A stretch of 64,000 bases of DNA from an uncultured Prevotellaceae bacterium (GTDB lineage: Bacteria > Bacteroidota > Bacteroidia > Bacteroidales > Bacteroidaceae): positions 42,134 to 106,133 of the forward strand of contig CAMKTJ010000004.1 in assembly GCA_946415645.1 (NCBI GenBank), written 5' to 3'. The number at the start of each line of letters is the position of its first letter. Within the stretch, counting starts at the first letter, position 1. The notes beneath the pieces were generated by a model. That model worked only from the letters and a program-made list of their open reading frames with translations. It was not told where the DNA came from and made no database searches. Shown one piece after another: positions 26,959 to 36,800 of the stretch. The translations under genes and the position numbers were made by a program.

Positions 26959-27882
26959 ATGGAAATCTTAAAGTTTAATCCTATCTTCAAGCCCACATTA
27001 TGGGGCTCTGAGACTTGGGTAGTCTCTGCCGTAAAAGGATCTGAATCAATAGTTCTGAATGGCGAAAACAAAGGTCTTACATTGCCTGAGGTAGTAGAAC
27101 GCTATGGTGCCGACTTCCTGGGCAAGAAAAATACCGAGAAGTTCGGACAGGACTTCCCCCTGCTCATCAAGTTCATAGATGCGCGTCAGGACCTCTCTAT
27201 TCAGGTTCATCCCGATGACGAGCTGAGCAAGAAGCGTCACAACAAGATGGGAAAGAACGAGATGTGGTACGTAGTAGATGCCGACCGCGGTAGCCAGCTG
27301 ATTGCCGGATTTACCAAAAGAACTGATGTAGCCGACTATGCCAAGAAGGTAGCAGACGGTAGCATTGAGAACGACCTGAACAAGGTAAACGTTGTTGAGG
27401 GCGACTGCTTCTACATTCCCGCAGGTAGAGTTCATGGTATTGGCGCCGGTATGGTGATTGCAGAGATCCAGCAGACCAGCGATGTTACCTATCGTATCTA
27501 CGATTACATGCGTCGTGACCGCGATGGCAACCTGCGTGAGCTCCACACCGATTTGGCTTTGGATGCCATCAATTTCAATGATATCACCGAGAATCCCAAA
27601 GTAAATTACAAAGAAGAAAGAGACACCATCATTCCTTTGGTAACAAGTCCTTTCTTTACCACCAACGAACTGAAGCTCACAAAGAGTTTTGTAAGAGACT
27701 ACACAGGCATTGACTCCTTCCGTGTTTACATGTGTCTGAGCGGTGAATGTGCTTTCCTTTCTCCTAATGGTCAGGGGATCTTCCTGCATGCTGGCGAATC
27801 TTTGGTAGTTCCTGCCTCAACACCATCAGTAACCATCGTTCCTGATGAGCAGGCAAAACTGTTGGAAAGCTACGTAGAATAA
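26959..27882 (+). CDS. manA: Mannose-6-phosphate isomerase, class I
   Basis: 307 residues, a cytoplasmic zinc enzyme interconverting mannose-6-phosphate and fructose-6-phosphate. The double cupin is shown by WGSETWVVS at the start, zinc ligands in LSIQVHPDDE and NEMWYVVD, and the third histidine in IPAGRVHGIGAG. The short form (about 310 residues) is usual in Firmicutes and Bacteroidota. It supplies GDP-mannose for surface glycans and feeds mannose into glycolysis. It lies 20 bp after the RecQ-C-like gene. Confidence 0.93.
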   Translation: MEILKFNPIFKPTLWGSETWVVSAVKGSESIVLNGENKGLTLPEVVERYGADFLGKKNTEKFGQDFPLLIKFIDARQDLSIQVHPDDELSKKRHNKMGKNEMWYVVDADRGSQLIAGFTKRTDVADYAKKVADGSIENDLNKVNVVEGDCFYIPAGRVHGIGAGMVIAEIQQTSDVTYRIYDYMRRDRDGNLRELHTDLALDAINFNDITENPKVNYKEERDTIIPLVTSPFFTTNELKLTKSFVRDYTGIDSFRVYMCLSGECAFLSPNGQGIFLHAGESLVVPASTPSVTIVPDEQAKLLESYVE

Positions 27883-28008
27883 GTTGACGAGTTAACGAGT
27901 TGACAAGTTGACAAGATGGATGATACAGTAAGGCAATTTCCCAACTAGAAAAAACAACTTGTCTACTTGTTTACTCGTCTACTCGTTAACTAAACAAAAA
28001 AAAGGCCG
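27883..28008. repeat. Complementary microrepeats flanking a spacer
   Basis: At the left are units of GTTGACGA, GTTAACGA, GTTGACAA and GTTGACAA (27887-27916). At the right is CTTGTCTACTTGTTTACTCG followed by TCTACTCGTTAACT (27958-27991), which is their approximate inverted copy. A long weak hairpin could form between manA and lptF. Confidence 0.6.
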
Positions 28009-29931
28009 ATGAGAATAATAAAGAAGCTTGACATCTTTATACTGAAAGGGTACCTGCAACTTTTTGCGGGTACGTTCTTCATCTGTCTTTTTATATTCTT
28101 AATGCAGTTCGTCTGGAAGTACGTAGACGACTTAGTTGGCAAGGGTCTCACATGGGATATCCTTGCCAAATTCTTTTGGTACTGCTCCCTGACTCTGATA
28201 CCTATATCCGTTCCTTTGGCCGTCTTATTGGCCAGTCTCATCACCTTCGGAAACTTTGGAGAACGCTTTGAGCTACTGGCTATGAAGGCATCAGGAATTC
28301 CCTTGATACGCATCCTTATGCCCGTCTTCATTACAGCCTTGCTGATATGCTCGGGTAGTTTTTATTTCCAGAATAATGTCAGCCCCGAAGCCAACAAGCA
28401 GCTCTACTCCCTACTCTGGAGTATGAGGCAGAAATCGCCTGAGCTGGATATTCCTGAGGGAATCTTCTACAGCGACATACCTGGTTATAACCTGTATGTA
28501 GAGCGCAAGGATGCAGAAACGGGTATGCTGTATGGCGTAATGATTTACACCAACACAGACAACTACGAGGACACCCAAATTGTCATTGCTGATAGCGGAA
28601 GACTGCAAAGCACGGCAGACAAGACACACCTGAAGCTAACGTTGTATGATGGTGAGCGCTTCAAGAACATGAGCAACCAGTCAGGAGCCATGTTGAGGGC
28701 GAACATCCCGTATATGAGAGAGTCCTTCATAGAGGAGATAGACTACATTGCCTTCGACAATCAGTTCAACCTCTTTGATGCAAGTCTCTTTGCCGGCAAT
28801 GCCCAAGCTAAGAACCTGGGGGAAATTTATCGTGGCATTGATTCCATACGCTCACGCACCGACAGTATCGGACACAGCATATACGAGAATGCCAAAAGGT
28901 CTTATCTATCACGTGAATTGTCAGCTGGCAGAAAAGACTCAGCCAAGATTGTCCAGGAGGTAGCTGACATCGCTCCCTTTGATACCCTGTTCAACCAGCT
29001 GCGTGACGACCAGAAATCCTCAGCATGGAAGAGTGCCCTCAACCGTACAGAGACCATGAAGGCAGAATGCGAGTTCCGTTCTACCTGCTACACCACAGAG
29101 TTGAACACACAGATGCGCCGTCATCTGATGGAAGCACAGAAAAAATATACGTTGAGCCTGTCATGCCTGCTCTTTTTCTTTATCGGGGCACCGTTAGGAG
29201 CCATCATCCGCAAGGGAGGTTTGGGTATCCCCGTGGTAGTAAGTGTAATCTTCTTCATATTCTACTATATCATCAACGTGGCCGGCGAGAACAATGCCAA
29301 GGTTGGTGCCTGGGATGCTTACTTTGGCGAATGGCTTAGCAGTATGGTGCTGCTGCCCATTGGCGGATGGCTTACCTACAAGGCCAATTCAGACAGCGTG
29401 GTATTTGATATAGAAGGATACAAGAAGTTCTTCATGAAGCTGTTAGGATTACGCATCTCAAGAAAGCTCAACCGCAAGGAGGTTATCATCTATGACCCTG
29501 ACTATCCTAAATGCCGTGAGGAAATGCGGCAACTGATAGAAGACTGCAAGGCATATTCTGATAACCACTTCCTACTGATGATGCCGTCTTATTGGCACAT
29601 TTTCTTCCAATACCAGGAGGATACGACGGTCAAAGGAATCAGTAAGAGATTAGAGGCGCTGGTAAAAGAGTTGCACAATAGCAAGAGTAATGTCATCATT
29701 GGTCTGCTGAACATGCTGCCATTCATAATCCCAGATGCACATACACGCCCCTTTAGGAATGCCAGACGAAATAAATGGGCTGGAGTTATCCTGCCTGTAG
29801 GAATACTTCTCTGGCTGAGAATCTGGAGATACCGACTGCGCCTAAGCCGTGATCTGGACAAGGTACAGGAGATTGGACAAGAGATAATAAAGAGAATTAA
29901 TTCAATAGAAAAAGAGGCCCAATCATCGTAA
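28009..29931 (+). CDS. lptF: LptF/LptG-type lipopolysaccharide export permease
   Basis: 640 residues. The N-terminal transmembrane block (FLKGYLQLFAGTFFICLFIF..., helices at about 15-125), a periplasmic beta-jellyroll (about 130-290) and a second membrane block (about 355-450, with LSLSCLLFFFIGAPLGAIIRKGG) fit YjgP/YjgQ permeases. These work with the LptB ATPase to extract LPS from the inner membrane. The roughly 180-residue C-terminal extension, with one or two further hydrophobic stretches, is usual for Bacteroidota members. Which of LptF or LptG it is cannot be decided. The end of the gene lies in a TAACG repeat. Confidence 0.85.
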   Translation: MRIIKKLDIFILKGYLQLFAGTFFICLFIFLMQFVWKYVDDLVGKGLTWDILAKFFWYCSLTLIPISVPLAVLLASLITFGNFGERFELLAMKASGIPLIRILMPVFITALLICSGSFYFQNNVSPEANKQLYSLLWSMRQKSPELDIPEGIFYSDIPGYNLYVERKDAETGMLYGVMIYTNTDNYEDTQIVIADSGRLQSTADKTHLKLTLYDGERFKNMSNQSGAMLRANIPYMRESFIEEIDYIAFDNQFNLFDASLFAGNAQAKNLGEIYRGIDSIRSRTDSIGHSIYENAKRSYLSRELSAGRKDSAKIVQEVADIAPFDTLFNQLRDDQKSSAWKSALNRTETMKAECEFRSTCYTTELNTQMRRHLMEAQKKYTLSLSCLLFFFIGAPLGAIIRKGGLGIPVVVSVIFFIFYYIINVAGENNAKVGAWDAYFGEWLSSMVLLPIGGWLTYKANSDSVVFDIEGYKKFFMKLLGLRISRKLNRKEVIIYDPDYPKCREEMRQLIEDCKAYSDNHFLLMMPSYWHIFFQYQEDTTVKGISKRLEALVKELHNSKSNVIIGLLNMLPFIIPDAHTRPFRNARRNKWAGVILPVGILLWLRIWRYRLRLSRDLDKVQEIGQEIIKRINSIEKEAQSS

Positions 29932-29985
29932 TAACGATATAACGTTATAACGTCATAACGAAATAACGAAGAGGCCACCAAGATA
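29918..29985 (+). repeat. TAACG-type intergenic repeat, copy 3
   Basis: CGTAATAACGATATAACG and TTATAACGTCATAACG units lie between AGAGGCC (end of lptF) and GAGGCCACC. It is the same architecture as copies near 9.2 and 20.5 kb. No FMN riboswitch is visible in this 86-bp gap before ribBA. Confidence 0.65.
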
Positions 29986-30017
29986 ACAATAACGATAATA
30001 AAGAAAACAAACAAAAT

Positions 30018-31223
30018 ATGAATTCTGATTTCAAATTAAGTTCTATAGCAGACGCCTTGGAGGATTTCAAACAAGGTAAATTTGTGATAGTTGTTGACGA
30101 TGAGGATCGCGAGAACGAAGGAGACTTCATCACAGCTGCAGAGATGATTACACCTGAGAAGGTGAACTTTATGCTCCGTAACGGACGCGGTGTACTATGT
30201 GCACCCATTACAATAAGTCGTGCCAAAGAGTTGGAACTGGACCATCAGGTACAAGACAATACTAGCATGCTGGGAACGCCCTTCACAGTAACAGTTGACC
30301 TGCTGGAAGGTTGTACAACAGGTGTCAGCACTCATGACCGTGCTGCTACCATCCGTGCCTTGGCCGATCCCAACCGTAAGCCCTCCGACTTCGGGCGTCC
30401 CGGACATATCAACCCCCTCTATGCTCAGGACAAGGGTGTGCTGCGCAGAGCCGGACATACTGAGGCTGCCGTTGATCTAGCTCGCCTCTCTGGTTTGCAG
30501 CCTGCAGCTGCACTGATAGAGATTCTGAACGAAGACGGTACTATGGCACGTATGCCTCAGTTGCAGGAGGTTGCCAAGGAGCACGGGCTGAAGATTATAT
30601 CTATCCGCGACCTGATTGCCTACCGACTGCAGCAGGAATCCCTGGTTGAGAAAGGTGTAGAGGCCGAGCTTCCCACAGAATACGGCAACTTCCACATCAT
30701 CCCCTTCCGCCAGAAGAGCAACGGACTGGAACATGTAGTCCTCTACAAGGGAACATGGAACCCCGACGAGCCCATTCTGGTACGTATGCATAGCAGCTGC
30801 GTAACAGGTGACATCTTCGGTAGCCAGCGTTGCGATTGTGGAGAACAGCTCCATCGTGCTATGCAGATGATAGAGAAAGAAGGTAAGGGAATGGTAGTTT
30901 ACCTGAATCAGGAAGGTCGTGGCATTGGTCTGATGAACAAGATTGCAGCCTATAAGTTGCAGGAGCAGGGCGACGATACCGTAGATGCCAACATACATCT
31001 GGGCTTCCAGCCTGACGAACGTGAATATGGCGTAGGTGCACAGATCCTACAGGAGATGGGTGTCAGCAAAATCCGCCTTATCACCAACAACCCCGTGAAG
31101 CGCGTAGGACTGGAAAGCTACGGTCTGGAGATTGTAGAGAATGTCCCTATCATCATAGAGCCCAACAAATACAACCGCCGTTACTTGGAAACCAAGAGAG
31201 TTAGAATGGGACACAAGCTTTAA
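30018..31223 (+). CDS. ribBA: Bifunctional DHBP synthase / GTP cyclohydrolase II
   Basis: 401 residues that supply both precursors of riboflavin. The RibB half (about 1-205) has [28 protein letters not shown] and [16 protein letters not shown]. The RibA half (about 206-401) has the zinc cysteines in [20 protein letters not shown] and the GTP-binding [15 protein letters not shown]. Length is typical and both active sites look complete. No other rib genes are adjacent. Confidence 0.95.
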   Translation: MNSDFKLSSIADALEDFKQGKFVIVVDDEDRENEGDFITAAEMITPEKVNFMLRNGRGVLCAPITISRAKELELDHQVQDNTSMLGTPFTVTVDLLEGCTTGVSTHDRAATIRALADPNRKPSDFGRPGHINPLYAQDKGVLRRAGHTEAAVDLARLSGLQPAAALIEILNEDGTMARMPQLQEVAKEHGLKIISIRDLIAYRLQQESLVEKGVEAELPTEYGNFHIIPFRQKSNGLEHVVLYKGTWNPDEPILVRMHSSCVTGDIFGSQRCDCGEQLHRAMQMIEKEGKGMVVYLNQEGRGIGLMNKIAAYKLQEQGDDTVDANIHLGFQPDEREYGVGAQILQEMGVSKIRLITNNPVKRVGLESYGLEIVENVPIIIEPNKYNRRYLETKRVRMGHKL

Positions 31224-31357
31224 AAGCCCCCTCCCAGCTCCCCCCTTTGGGGGAGTGACTTAAAGTAAGAAACAATAAATAACAATATAATGATTAACAA
31301 TATGGAACAGAAAATTAACCACTCCTCCTCCAAAGGGGGAGGCCGGGAGGGGGCTAC
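31224..31357. repeat. Inverted pair of REP-like palindromes around the aminotransferase start
   Basis: CCCCCTCCCAGCTCCCCCC with TTTGGGGGAGTG (31228-31258) is inverted relative to CACTCCTCCTCCAAAGGGGG and AGGCCGGGAGGGGGC (31320-31354). The second lies inside the coding sequence and encodes SSSKGGGREGA. Confidence 0.75.
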
Positions 31358-32543
31358 CCTATCCGAAAGATTGAACCGTTTGGCACCCAGTGCCACTCTG
31401 GCAATGAGTCAGCGCAGCAGCGAGCTGAAAGCTCAGGGCGTTGATGTTATTAACATGAGCGTGGGTGAACCCGACTTCAATACCCCCGACCACATTAAGG
31501 CTGCTGCCATCAAGGCAGTAGAGGACAACTGGAGTCGTTACTCTCCCGTTCCCGGTTACCCCGAACTGAAGAAGGCCATCGTTAACAAACTGAAGAACGA
31601 GAACGGCCTGGACTATGCTCCCAGCCAGATTCTCTGTAGCAACGGTGCCAAGCAGAGTGTCTGCAACACCATCATGGCATTAGTAAATGCCGGTGACGAG
31701 GTGATCATCCCCGCTCCCTACTGGGTTAGCTATCCTCAGATGGTATTGTTGGCAGAGGGTACTCCCGTCTTTGTAGAGGCAACCATCGAGCAGGACTTCA
31801 AGATTACTCCCGCTCAGTTGGAGGCTGCCATCACTCCTAAGACAAAGGCTCTTATCCTTTGCTCTCCCAGCAACCCCACAGGTTCTGTTTACAGCAAGGC
31901 TGAGTTGGAGGCTCTGAAGAACGTACTGCTGAAATACCCCAATGTGATTGTTGTTGCTGATGAGATTTACGAGCACATCAATTATGTAGGCGAGCACGCC
32001 TCAATGGCTCAGTTCCCCGATATCAAGGACCGCGTTGTTATCATCAACGGTGTCTCTAAGGCATACGCTATGACAGGTTGGCGTATCGGTTTCATTGCTG
32101 CTCCCGACTGGATTGTCAAGGGTTGTAACAAGTTGCAGGGTCAGTACACCAGCGGTCCCTGTTCTGTCAGCCAGAAAGCTGCCGAGGCTGCCTTCGCTGG
32201 CGACCAGCAGTGTGTAGAGGATATGCGTCTGGCATTTGAGCGTCGTAAGAACCTGATTGTAAAGTTGGCTAAGGAGATTCCGGGCCTGGAGGTTAACGTT
32301 CCCCAGGGCGCTTTTTATCTGTTCCCCAAGTGCAGCAGCTTCTTTGGCAAGAAGGATGGCGACCGTGTCATCAACAACAGCACCGACCTGGCCATGTATC
32401 TCCTGGAGGTTGGTCATGTAGCCACCGTAGGCGGTGATGCCTTTGGCAGCCCCGAGTGCTTCCGCATGAGCTACGCTACCAGCGACGAGAACATCGTAGA
32501 GGCAATGAAGCGCATCAAGGAGACCCTTGCTAAGCTGAAGTAA
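31290..32543 (+). CDS. Aspartate aminotransferase-type PLP enzyme (class I)
   Basis: 417 residues of the thermophilic-type AspAT (subgroup 1-gamma) family, transferring amino groups between aspartate and 2-oxoglutarate. Catalytic lysine is in NGVSKAYAMTGWRIG. Other family signatures are MSVGEPDFNTPDHI, SPSNPTGSVYSK and the carboxylate-binding arginine in CFRMSYATSD. The N-terminus is odd: about 24 residues (MINNMEQKINHSSSKGGGRE...) come before the usual start LSERLNRLAPSATLAM, and half of them are encoded by a REP-like palindrome. ATG at 31302 is an alternative start but still includes it. A terminator follows at 32565. Confidence 0.9.
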   Translation: MINNMEQKINHSSSKGGGREGATLSERLNRLAPSATLAMSQRSSELKAQGVDVINMSVGEPDFNTPDHIKAAAIKAVEDNWSRYSPVPGYPELKKAIVNKLKNENGLDYAPSQILCSNGAKQSVCNTIMALVNAGDEVIIPAPYWVSYPQMVLLAEGTPVFVEATIEQDFKITPAQLEAAITPKTKALILCSPSNPTGSVYSKAELEALKNVLLKYPNVIVVADEIYEHINYVGEHASMAQFPDIKDRVVIINGVSKAYAMTGWRIGFIAAPDWIVKGCNKLQGQYTSGPCSVSQKAAEAAFAGDQQCVEDMRLAFERRKNLIVKLAKEIPGLEVNVPQGAFYLFPKCSSFFGKKDGDRVINNSTDLAMYLLEVGHVATVGGDAFGSPECFRMSYATSDENIVEAMKRIKETLAKLK

Positions 32544-32564
32544 GTCCAATATACATTATATAAT

Positions 32565-32592
32565 AAAGGGGAGTCGTTGGCTCCCCTTTACT
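32565..32592 (+). terminator. Rho-independent terminator after the aminotransferase gene
   Basis: AAAGGGGAG (32565-32573), 7-nt loop, CTCCCCTTT (32581-32589). It can act in both directions and also serves the convergent PorT gene. Confidence 0.8.
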
Positions 32593-32627
32593 GTATGCTT
32601 TTCCCAGATGAATATTTTTGGACTCTA

Positions 32628-33344
32628 TTATTCAAAGTATAAGGTCAGTACTATCATCTTGGAGTGTCCGCCATCTATACTCTGAGTGAACTTATGCAAA
32701 GTGTTGTCTATAAGGTCTGAACGGTTCTTCTGGATAATGTCCAAAAGACCGAAACTGAACTTGAGCTCAGGATTCAGCTTGAAGTACGGCAGATAGATAT
32801 CACATCCCATACCCACCTCTAAGTAGCAATCAAAAGGTTTTAGCCTGAGGGCTCCGTGCTTACGGGCCGTAAGGTCGACCATGGGATTAAGACCGGCTAT
32901 AAAATAAGGGCGAAAATTGTTGTAACGCGGAGCAGCAAACTTTACATCTATGGGCAATGACAGGTAGCAGCTCTTGATGTTCTGCGTAGTATCTCGCTGA
33001 GTTACCTGTTCATGGAACACCAGATGTTTCTGACCGAAATGTATGGTTGGCGCAAATCTAAGGGCAAAATGATTATTGAGACGCAACTCGCCCAGCACAC
33101 CGACGGTGAATCCCGGGTTATAATTGTTAACATCGGCATACCACTCCTCCCCTTCCGGAGTTATATACCCATTATTACTCAACTCCAGATCCTGCAAATG
33201 GAAACCCAAGAGGAAACCATAATGCAACTTGCGCTGGTCCAGATAAGGACGGTTCATTACCTTACGCGGCTGAGCCACCACTCCACATACACAGCAGAGC
33301 GCCATCAACGACAAAACAAAAACTCTAATACGTATTTTCATCAT
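32628..33344 (-). CDS. porT: PorT-like outer-membrane protein of the type IX secretion system
   Basis: 238 residues from the ATG at 33344 (33341 equally possible). Earlier in-frame codons up to 33437 do not look like protein and precede the signal peptide VFVLSLMALCCVCGVVAQ. The mature protein is an eight-stranded-type barrel with the PorT signatures KLHYGFLLGFHLQDLEL, WYADVNNYNPGFTVGVLGEL, LSLPIDVKFAAPRYNNFRPY and EVGMGCDIYLPYFKL. PorT is required for T9SS function in Porphyromonas gingivalis. This supports export of the tail-bearing proteins found throughout the window. Confidence 0.85.
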   Translation of the reverse strand: MMKIRIRVFVLSLMALCCVCGVVAQPRKVMNRPYLDQRKLHYGFLLGFHLQDLELSNNGYITPEGEEWYADVNNYNPGFTVGVLGELRLNNHFALRFAPTIHFGQKHLVFHEQVTQRDTTQNIKSCYLSLPIDVKFAAPRYNNFRPYFIAGLNPMVDLTARKHGALRLKPFDCYLEVGMGCDIYLPYFKLNPELKFSFGLLDIIQKNRSDLIDNTLHKFTQSIDGGHSKMIVLTLYFE

Positions 33345-33534
33345 GAAAATAACGTAAAAGTATAAGGCTTTATTGCATAAATCACTATTTTTGATGATAA
33401 AGTGAAAAAAAGAAAGCCAACATAGTGTATGAATCACTAAAATTAATTACCTTTGCCAAGCGCTTACGCGCAATTGACAATTGAGAATTGAAAATTGAAA
33501 GTTATAACGTTTAACATTTATAAATTATAGAATT

Positions 33535-33699
33535 ATGGCATACGTAATTGGTGATGATTGTGTTGCATGCGGCACATGTATCGATGAATGTCCCGTAGGA
33601 GCTATCTCTGAAGGCGATAAGTATTCAATTGACCCCGAGCAGTGCACAGAGTGTGGTACTTGTGCAGATGCTTGCCCAAGTGGTGCAATTTCACTGTAA
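33535..33699 (+). CDS. 2[4Fe-4S] ferredoxin
   Basis: 54 residues, a bacterial-type ferredoxin. Two clusters of cysteine ligands are present, CVACGTCIDECP and CTECGTCADACP, in the usual CxxCxxCxxxCP spacing and two-fold symmetry. It carries electrons for low-potential enzymes such as pyruvate:ferredoxin oxidoreductase. It is preceded by an AATTGA microrepeat (33470-33502) and followed by a strong terminator 18 bp after the stop, so it is transcribed alone. Confidence 0.95.
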   Translation: MAYVIGDDCVACGTCIDECPVGAISEGDKYSIDPEQCTECGTCADACPSGAISL

Positions 33700-33717
33700 A
33701 AACAGACCAACCCCTTA

Positions 33718-33746
33718 CCCCTCCTGTAATGGAGGGGATTTTTTTT
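33718..33746 (+). terminator. Rho-independent terminator of the ferredoxin gene
   Basis: CCCCTCC (33718-33724), loop TGTAAT, GGAGGGG (33731-33737), then ATTTTTTTT. The hairpin is of the REP-like family. Confidence 0.9.
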
Positions 33747-33768
33747 ACCCCTTGACATACAAAATAAT

Positions 33769-33839
33769 AAAGGAGCGCCTCCATCACGGAGACGCTCCTT
33801 TATCAATTCCCCCTCCTCCTATGGAGGGGAAGGGGGGAA
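33769..33839 (-). terminator. Terminator of the jelly-roll protein gene and adjoining REP-like palindrome
   Basis: The stem AGGAGCGCCTCC (33771-33782) pairs with GGAGACGCTCCT (33788-33799), giving AAAGGAGCG...CGCTCCTTT. A REP-like CCCCCTCCTCCTATGGAGGGG lies at 33809-33829, in the opposite sense to the ferredoxin terminator. Confidence 0.7.
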
Positions 33840-33846
33840 AACTTAT

Positions 33847-36800
33847 TCACTTAACTACATACTTTTTGCCATTGACAATGTTGATACCCTTCTGGGCCTT
33901 CTTCAACTTCTGACCAGAGAGGTTGAAGATCTCCTTAGAAGTCTGAGAAGGAGTCTTGATAACATCATTGATTCCGTCAGGATCAGCATTGCTACCACAA
34001 TACTTGAGACGCCAGTTGTCCATTACAATCCAGTCGCCCTTTCCTTCAAGTTCTTCATTGGTTGGCTTACAGATACCAATGCTCAGATGACCAGCTTCTT
34101 CCTCTGAAATAATAAAGGTAAGCTCGTTCCAATAAAGACCGCAAGGGAAGTATTCGTTGGCTGCCTGCTGTGTAGCATTCATTGGCTGACCACCATATGT
34201 ACCAGGCATAGTCATGCCACCATAGGTATAACCAATTCCAGGCACCTTATTAGCCTCCATGTGGATGGACAAGAGAGGAATGGACTCGCATGAGGATAGT
34301 TCTTCCTCGCCATAGAATGAAGGACCAGCGAAGACGAAAGCACGCTGAGCAAGAGCCTCGTGTTTGAGAACCTTCTCTACATGGGCCTGCTCTATTCCAT
34401 CACGATAGTAACCCTGAACCATCAGTTTGTAGGTACCTGCAGGCAAAGCACGGTCTTCTTCATATGGCCAGAGATCTGCATTATTCTGGAAGAATACGGT
34501 GTTATAAGATTCCAACACGAAGTTGGGTAAGTCAGAACCACGACCGATTATGCTACCACCTGAGAAATTCCATTCAGCATCGCTAAGACGCTGGTCATAG
34601 CCAGGATTCGTAATAAGGAAAGTAAGGTCTGCAGGATTATCCTCAGTGGCAGTAGAGATAAAGCTTAACATCTCCTCGCGAGAAATGAACATCCACTGGT
34701 TGGTCTCCAATTCGGGAGAATGCAGGTCTGTATCAACTACATAGTAAGAGGGTTCGTACTTATTGTCACCGCTACGCAGACCCAGCAGTTTCTTGCCACC
34801 AGGTTGGAAGATAGTTCCGTTGTAGCAGGTAGTGTCGGCTTCTCCGAACTTCTGACCATACTGGGCAATATTGTATACATTTGGTTTGCCCTCAACGGGG
34901 ATGAGTTCCCAAGAACTATTGGGAGGACAGTCAACATAACCGTTCCAGCCCATGAAATCCATCTCGCCAACAGCACCATTAGGACGGAAGGTCTCCAGGA
35001 GGAATGCACCCTCGACGGCTTCTTCATCACCGGTAGGCTCTCCTTCTTCGTCAACAACAGCCTTCATAGCCTGAACAAGCATCATTGGGTTAGAGGCATA
35101 GGAAAGAACAAGGTGGGCACCCCAGCTTTCACCTCCGCCAAGGAATTGCTTAGCTCCTACATTATATATATAATATCTGGGGGTAGGTTTCCATTCTTCA
35201 TCCTCTTCCAGACCAATCCACTCCTGTGAGAGAACCTGAGGCGTACAACCTACAAACTTCTCGGTACGACGCTCCATAGCTGTTGCCTTACGGGCATTAC
35301 GCAGAGGATTAAGATATTTATTGAGATCGCTGGCTGTTGCACAAGTATCCAAGGCAGCAGTAGCATCAGTAAGAGCTGTGCCCCAGTAGCCGGTATCCTT
35401 CATCTTGCGGCAAATATCCCACGTATCCTTGAAAGTCTTAACGCTGGGACTGTATGCAAAGATGGCATTAACATCAGATCTCAACTCTCTGGCAAAGTTC
35501 TTAATCTCGGCAGGGTCGTTCTTATTCTCATCAAAGTCCTTCCATGCCTGATCTATAAGAGCCTGCACATTACTATGCATCTTATTTGTTAACAATGTAT
35601 CTGTCTGAGCATAAGCAATAGCCTCATTGAACTGCTTAACACTCTCTTCATAGTTAACCTCCTCTACGTTGATACCACAGTCATAGAACTTACCACCCCA
35701 GTTCTGCTGGATGTAAGTGGCAATAACGTTCTTACCTACATTAAGGTATCTGGCAGGAATATGAACCTGAACAGGATTCTTACCGTTGGTCCAACCAACA
35801 TTCTTCTGCAAACGGTGACCGTTCACATAGGTCTCATAAACGTCATCGTGACAAACGTTCAGAGCGTAAGAAAGACGATCGTTGATCTTGTCGAGCTCGA
35901 AGTTACGACGAATCCAGTAGTTGGTGTTATCGCCACCAGGCCAAACGCTCTGTACCTCTGGCATATAATCCTTATTACCAACGGGCATCATCTGGCTGTC
36001 CCACATAGAGTCATCAAAGTCAGCCATTGTCCAAGCCATAGTCTCTTTACGTCCCTCTATCTCAGGAGCATCAGCCACCTCGTAGCTGTATTTTACCTCA
36101 TCAGCATTCTCTCTCTCCTCATCAGTCTTGGCTTCTCTTAAATCACCAGCACCATCGTTCAGTGTATCGTCCCATACATAGTATTTGGCAACACGCTTGC
36201 ACATATGGAAGTAGTTGAAATAATGAGTACCTATCCAGAGCTCATTGCCGTCCTCGTCCTTGATAGACATATTACTGATCTTGATAGTAGAGTTCTCCTC
36301 ACCACCGCCAAAGTCAAAGACAAGCTTCAGGTTATGGATAGCATCCTTTCCCGTAATCTCTGTCTCGAATTCCAAAGGTGTACCCTCCAGTATTTCCTCA
36401 ACATCATCGTATACTGTTGCATCTTCTTCGTCATTATCATTGTCGCAAATCTTAATGCGGACAGCTGAATAAGGACAAGAGGCAGTCAAAGTAAACTTAA
36501 CAGAATAGAACTTATCCTCCTCTAATGTTATAGGAGTCTTGAAGTGGAGTTGCTCCAGCCAATCGGCATCCTCATCTTCCATATTGCTGGCGCCTGGCAT
36601 GGTGAAAGTATATTCATCACCTTCCTGAGCCTCGTAGAGTGCAGACCAGGGATGCTTGGGGTCGTTACTGGGAGACTTACCATCGAAGTTATAACCACCT
36701 ACATTGTTAAAGATCACCTTACCTTCCCAAGGTTCAACATAACCCATTGCCAAACCGCCCTCTACTAATGTGTAGAGACCACAGTCAGCAAAGGCACCTC

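Noticed and set aside
29932..30017. FMN riboswitch before ribBA
   Set aside because: The gap is 86 bp and filled with a TAACG repeat; the conserved RFN elements are absent.
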